6,493 nucleotides of DNA from Limiplasma sp036652695 (GTDB lineage Bacteria; Bacillota; Clostridia; Christensenellales; Aristaeellaceae), in NCBI GenBank assembly GCA_036652695.1, contig JAVVVJ010000099.1, positions 1 through 6,493 of the forward strand, read 5' to 3'. This document shows positions 6,234 to 6,493 of this stretch, one piece after another. The notes under the pieces are model-generated. The model searched no databases and had not been told where the DNA came from. It worked only from the letters and a program-made list of their open reading frames with translations. Numbering within the stretch: position 1 is the first letter of the stretch; every line of letters begins with the position of its first letter. Made by a program: the position numbers and the translations under genes.

Positions 6234-6239
6234 GAAAGG
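6234..6239 (+). promoter_or_regulatory. Ribosome binding site of the partial rightward gene
   Basis: GAAAGG precedes ATG 6252-6254 by 12 bases, the same sequence type and spacing as seen for the peptidoglycan-binding gene in this window, which supports the start chosen. Confidence 0.5.
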
Positions 6240-6251
6240 TCGTATGAAACA

Positions 6252-6493
6252 ATGTCAATGCCCGTGATCGTTCCCGGTACCGTTACACTGGAGCAGGCCA
6301 TTTCCGATATCATTGAGTCCGTTGCGCTGGAGCAAACCGGCTTGTCGCACATCCTCAACGCCGAGGGTGAGAAGATTCAGGCCGCCGTTGCTGAGGGCAG
6401 CATTGCGGAGATGCTCAGTGTCAATAGCTCCGTGCAGAGCATGGTGAATGCCGTTGCTAGCCTAGAAATGGTGCTTCAAAACAAACTTAACCT
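6252..6493 (+). CDS. Partial gene: small helical-module protein, cut by window end
   Basis: Eighty codons are visible from ATG 6252-6254 and the frame stays open to the edge. The product begins MSMPVIVPGTVTLEQAISD. From residue 15 it matches the C-terminal module of the large divergent protein: QAISDIIES, ALEQT, HILNAEGEKIQA, then NSSVQSMVNAVASLEMVLQNKLNL. It has no signal peptide. GAAAGG (6234-6239) lies 12 bases before the chosen start; the ATG at 6258 is in frame but further from the ribosome site, and the ATG at 6244 opens a frame of only seven codons. Because the module here is almost N-terminal, the gene may encode little more than this module, or the module fused to something beyond the window. 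The divergent layout suggests co-regulation with, and physical partnership to, the large protein. Function unknown; a structural or assembly role is inferred. Confidence 0.75.
   Translation, partial: MSMPVIVPGTVTLEQAISDIIESVALEQTGLSHILNAEGEKIQAAVAEGSIAEMLSVNSSVQSMVNAVASLEMVLQNKLN

Noticed and set aside
1..6493. CRISPR arrays, transposon ends, tRNA or rRNA genes
   Set aside because: I saw no regularly spaced direct repeats, transposase motifs, cloverleaf or rRNA-like sequence on either strand.

Overview
The window looks like a bacterial chromosome segment from a low-to-mid GC Gram-positive, most likely a Clostridia-type Firmicute. Three things suggest this: strong AGGAG-like ribosome binding sites, a peptidoglycan-binding lipid-free exported protein with long Pro/Thr linkers, and a giant beta-rich surface-type protein built of DUF11/fimbrial-isopeptide-like repeats. 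No 16S or other marker is present, so the taxonomy is inference only.

Layout. Positions 1-110 are AT-rich intergenic DNA with no supported gene. A strong rho-independent terminator (100-143) closes a leftward gene (187-1290) for an exported peptidoglycan-binding protein of 367 residues. A 345-base intergenic stretch (1291-1635) holds its leader, a weak promoter candidate and a large hairpin just behind the next stop codon. A single leftward gene (1636-6057, 1473 residues) then fills most of the window. It encodes a low-charge, Ser/Thr/Asn-rich beta protein with about 770 N-terminal residues I cannot assign, a DUF11-like stretch, three regular tandem repeats of about 140 residues, and a helical 80-residue C-terminal module. 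A 194-base divergent intergenic region (6058-6251) follows. Last is the start of a rightward gene (6252 to beyond the window), of which 80 codons are visible.

The most interesting point is the divergent pair. The short rightward gene encodes, almost from its start, the same helical module that ends the 1473-residue protein (24 of 30 residues identical over the best block). The two genes are separated by back-to-back promoter-like elements that each resemble the sporulation mother-cell sigma-K consensus (mACm, 16 bases, CATAnnnTA). Each transcript would begin with a hairpin. Neither protein has a recognisable signal peptide at its start, and the large one has no sorting signal. My working hypothesis is a co-regulated pair of structural proteins made in the mother cell and assembled on the spore surface (coat, exosporium or appendage), sharing a docking or oligomerisation module. 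What is seen is the shared module, the promoter-like matches and the missing export signals; the spore role is inference.

The peptidoglycan-binding gene has its own leader and terminator and is probably a separate transcription unit of cell-envelope function.
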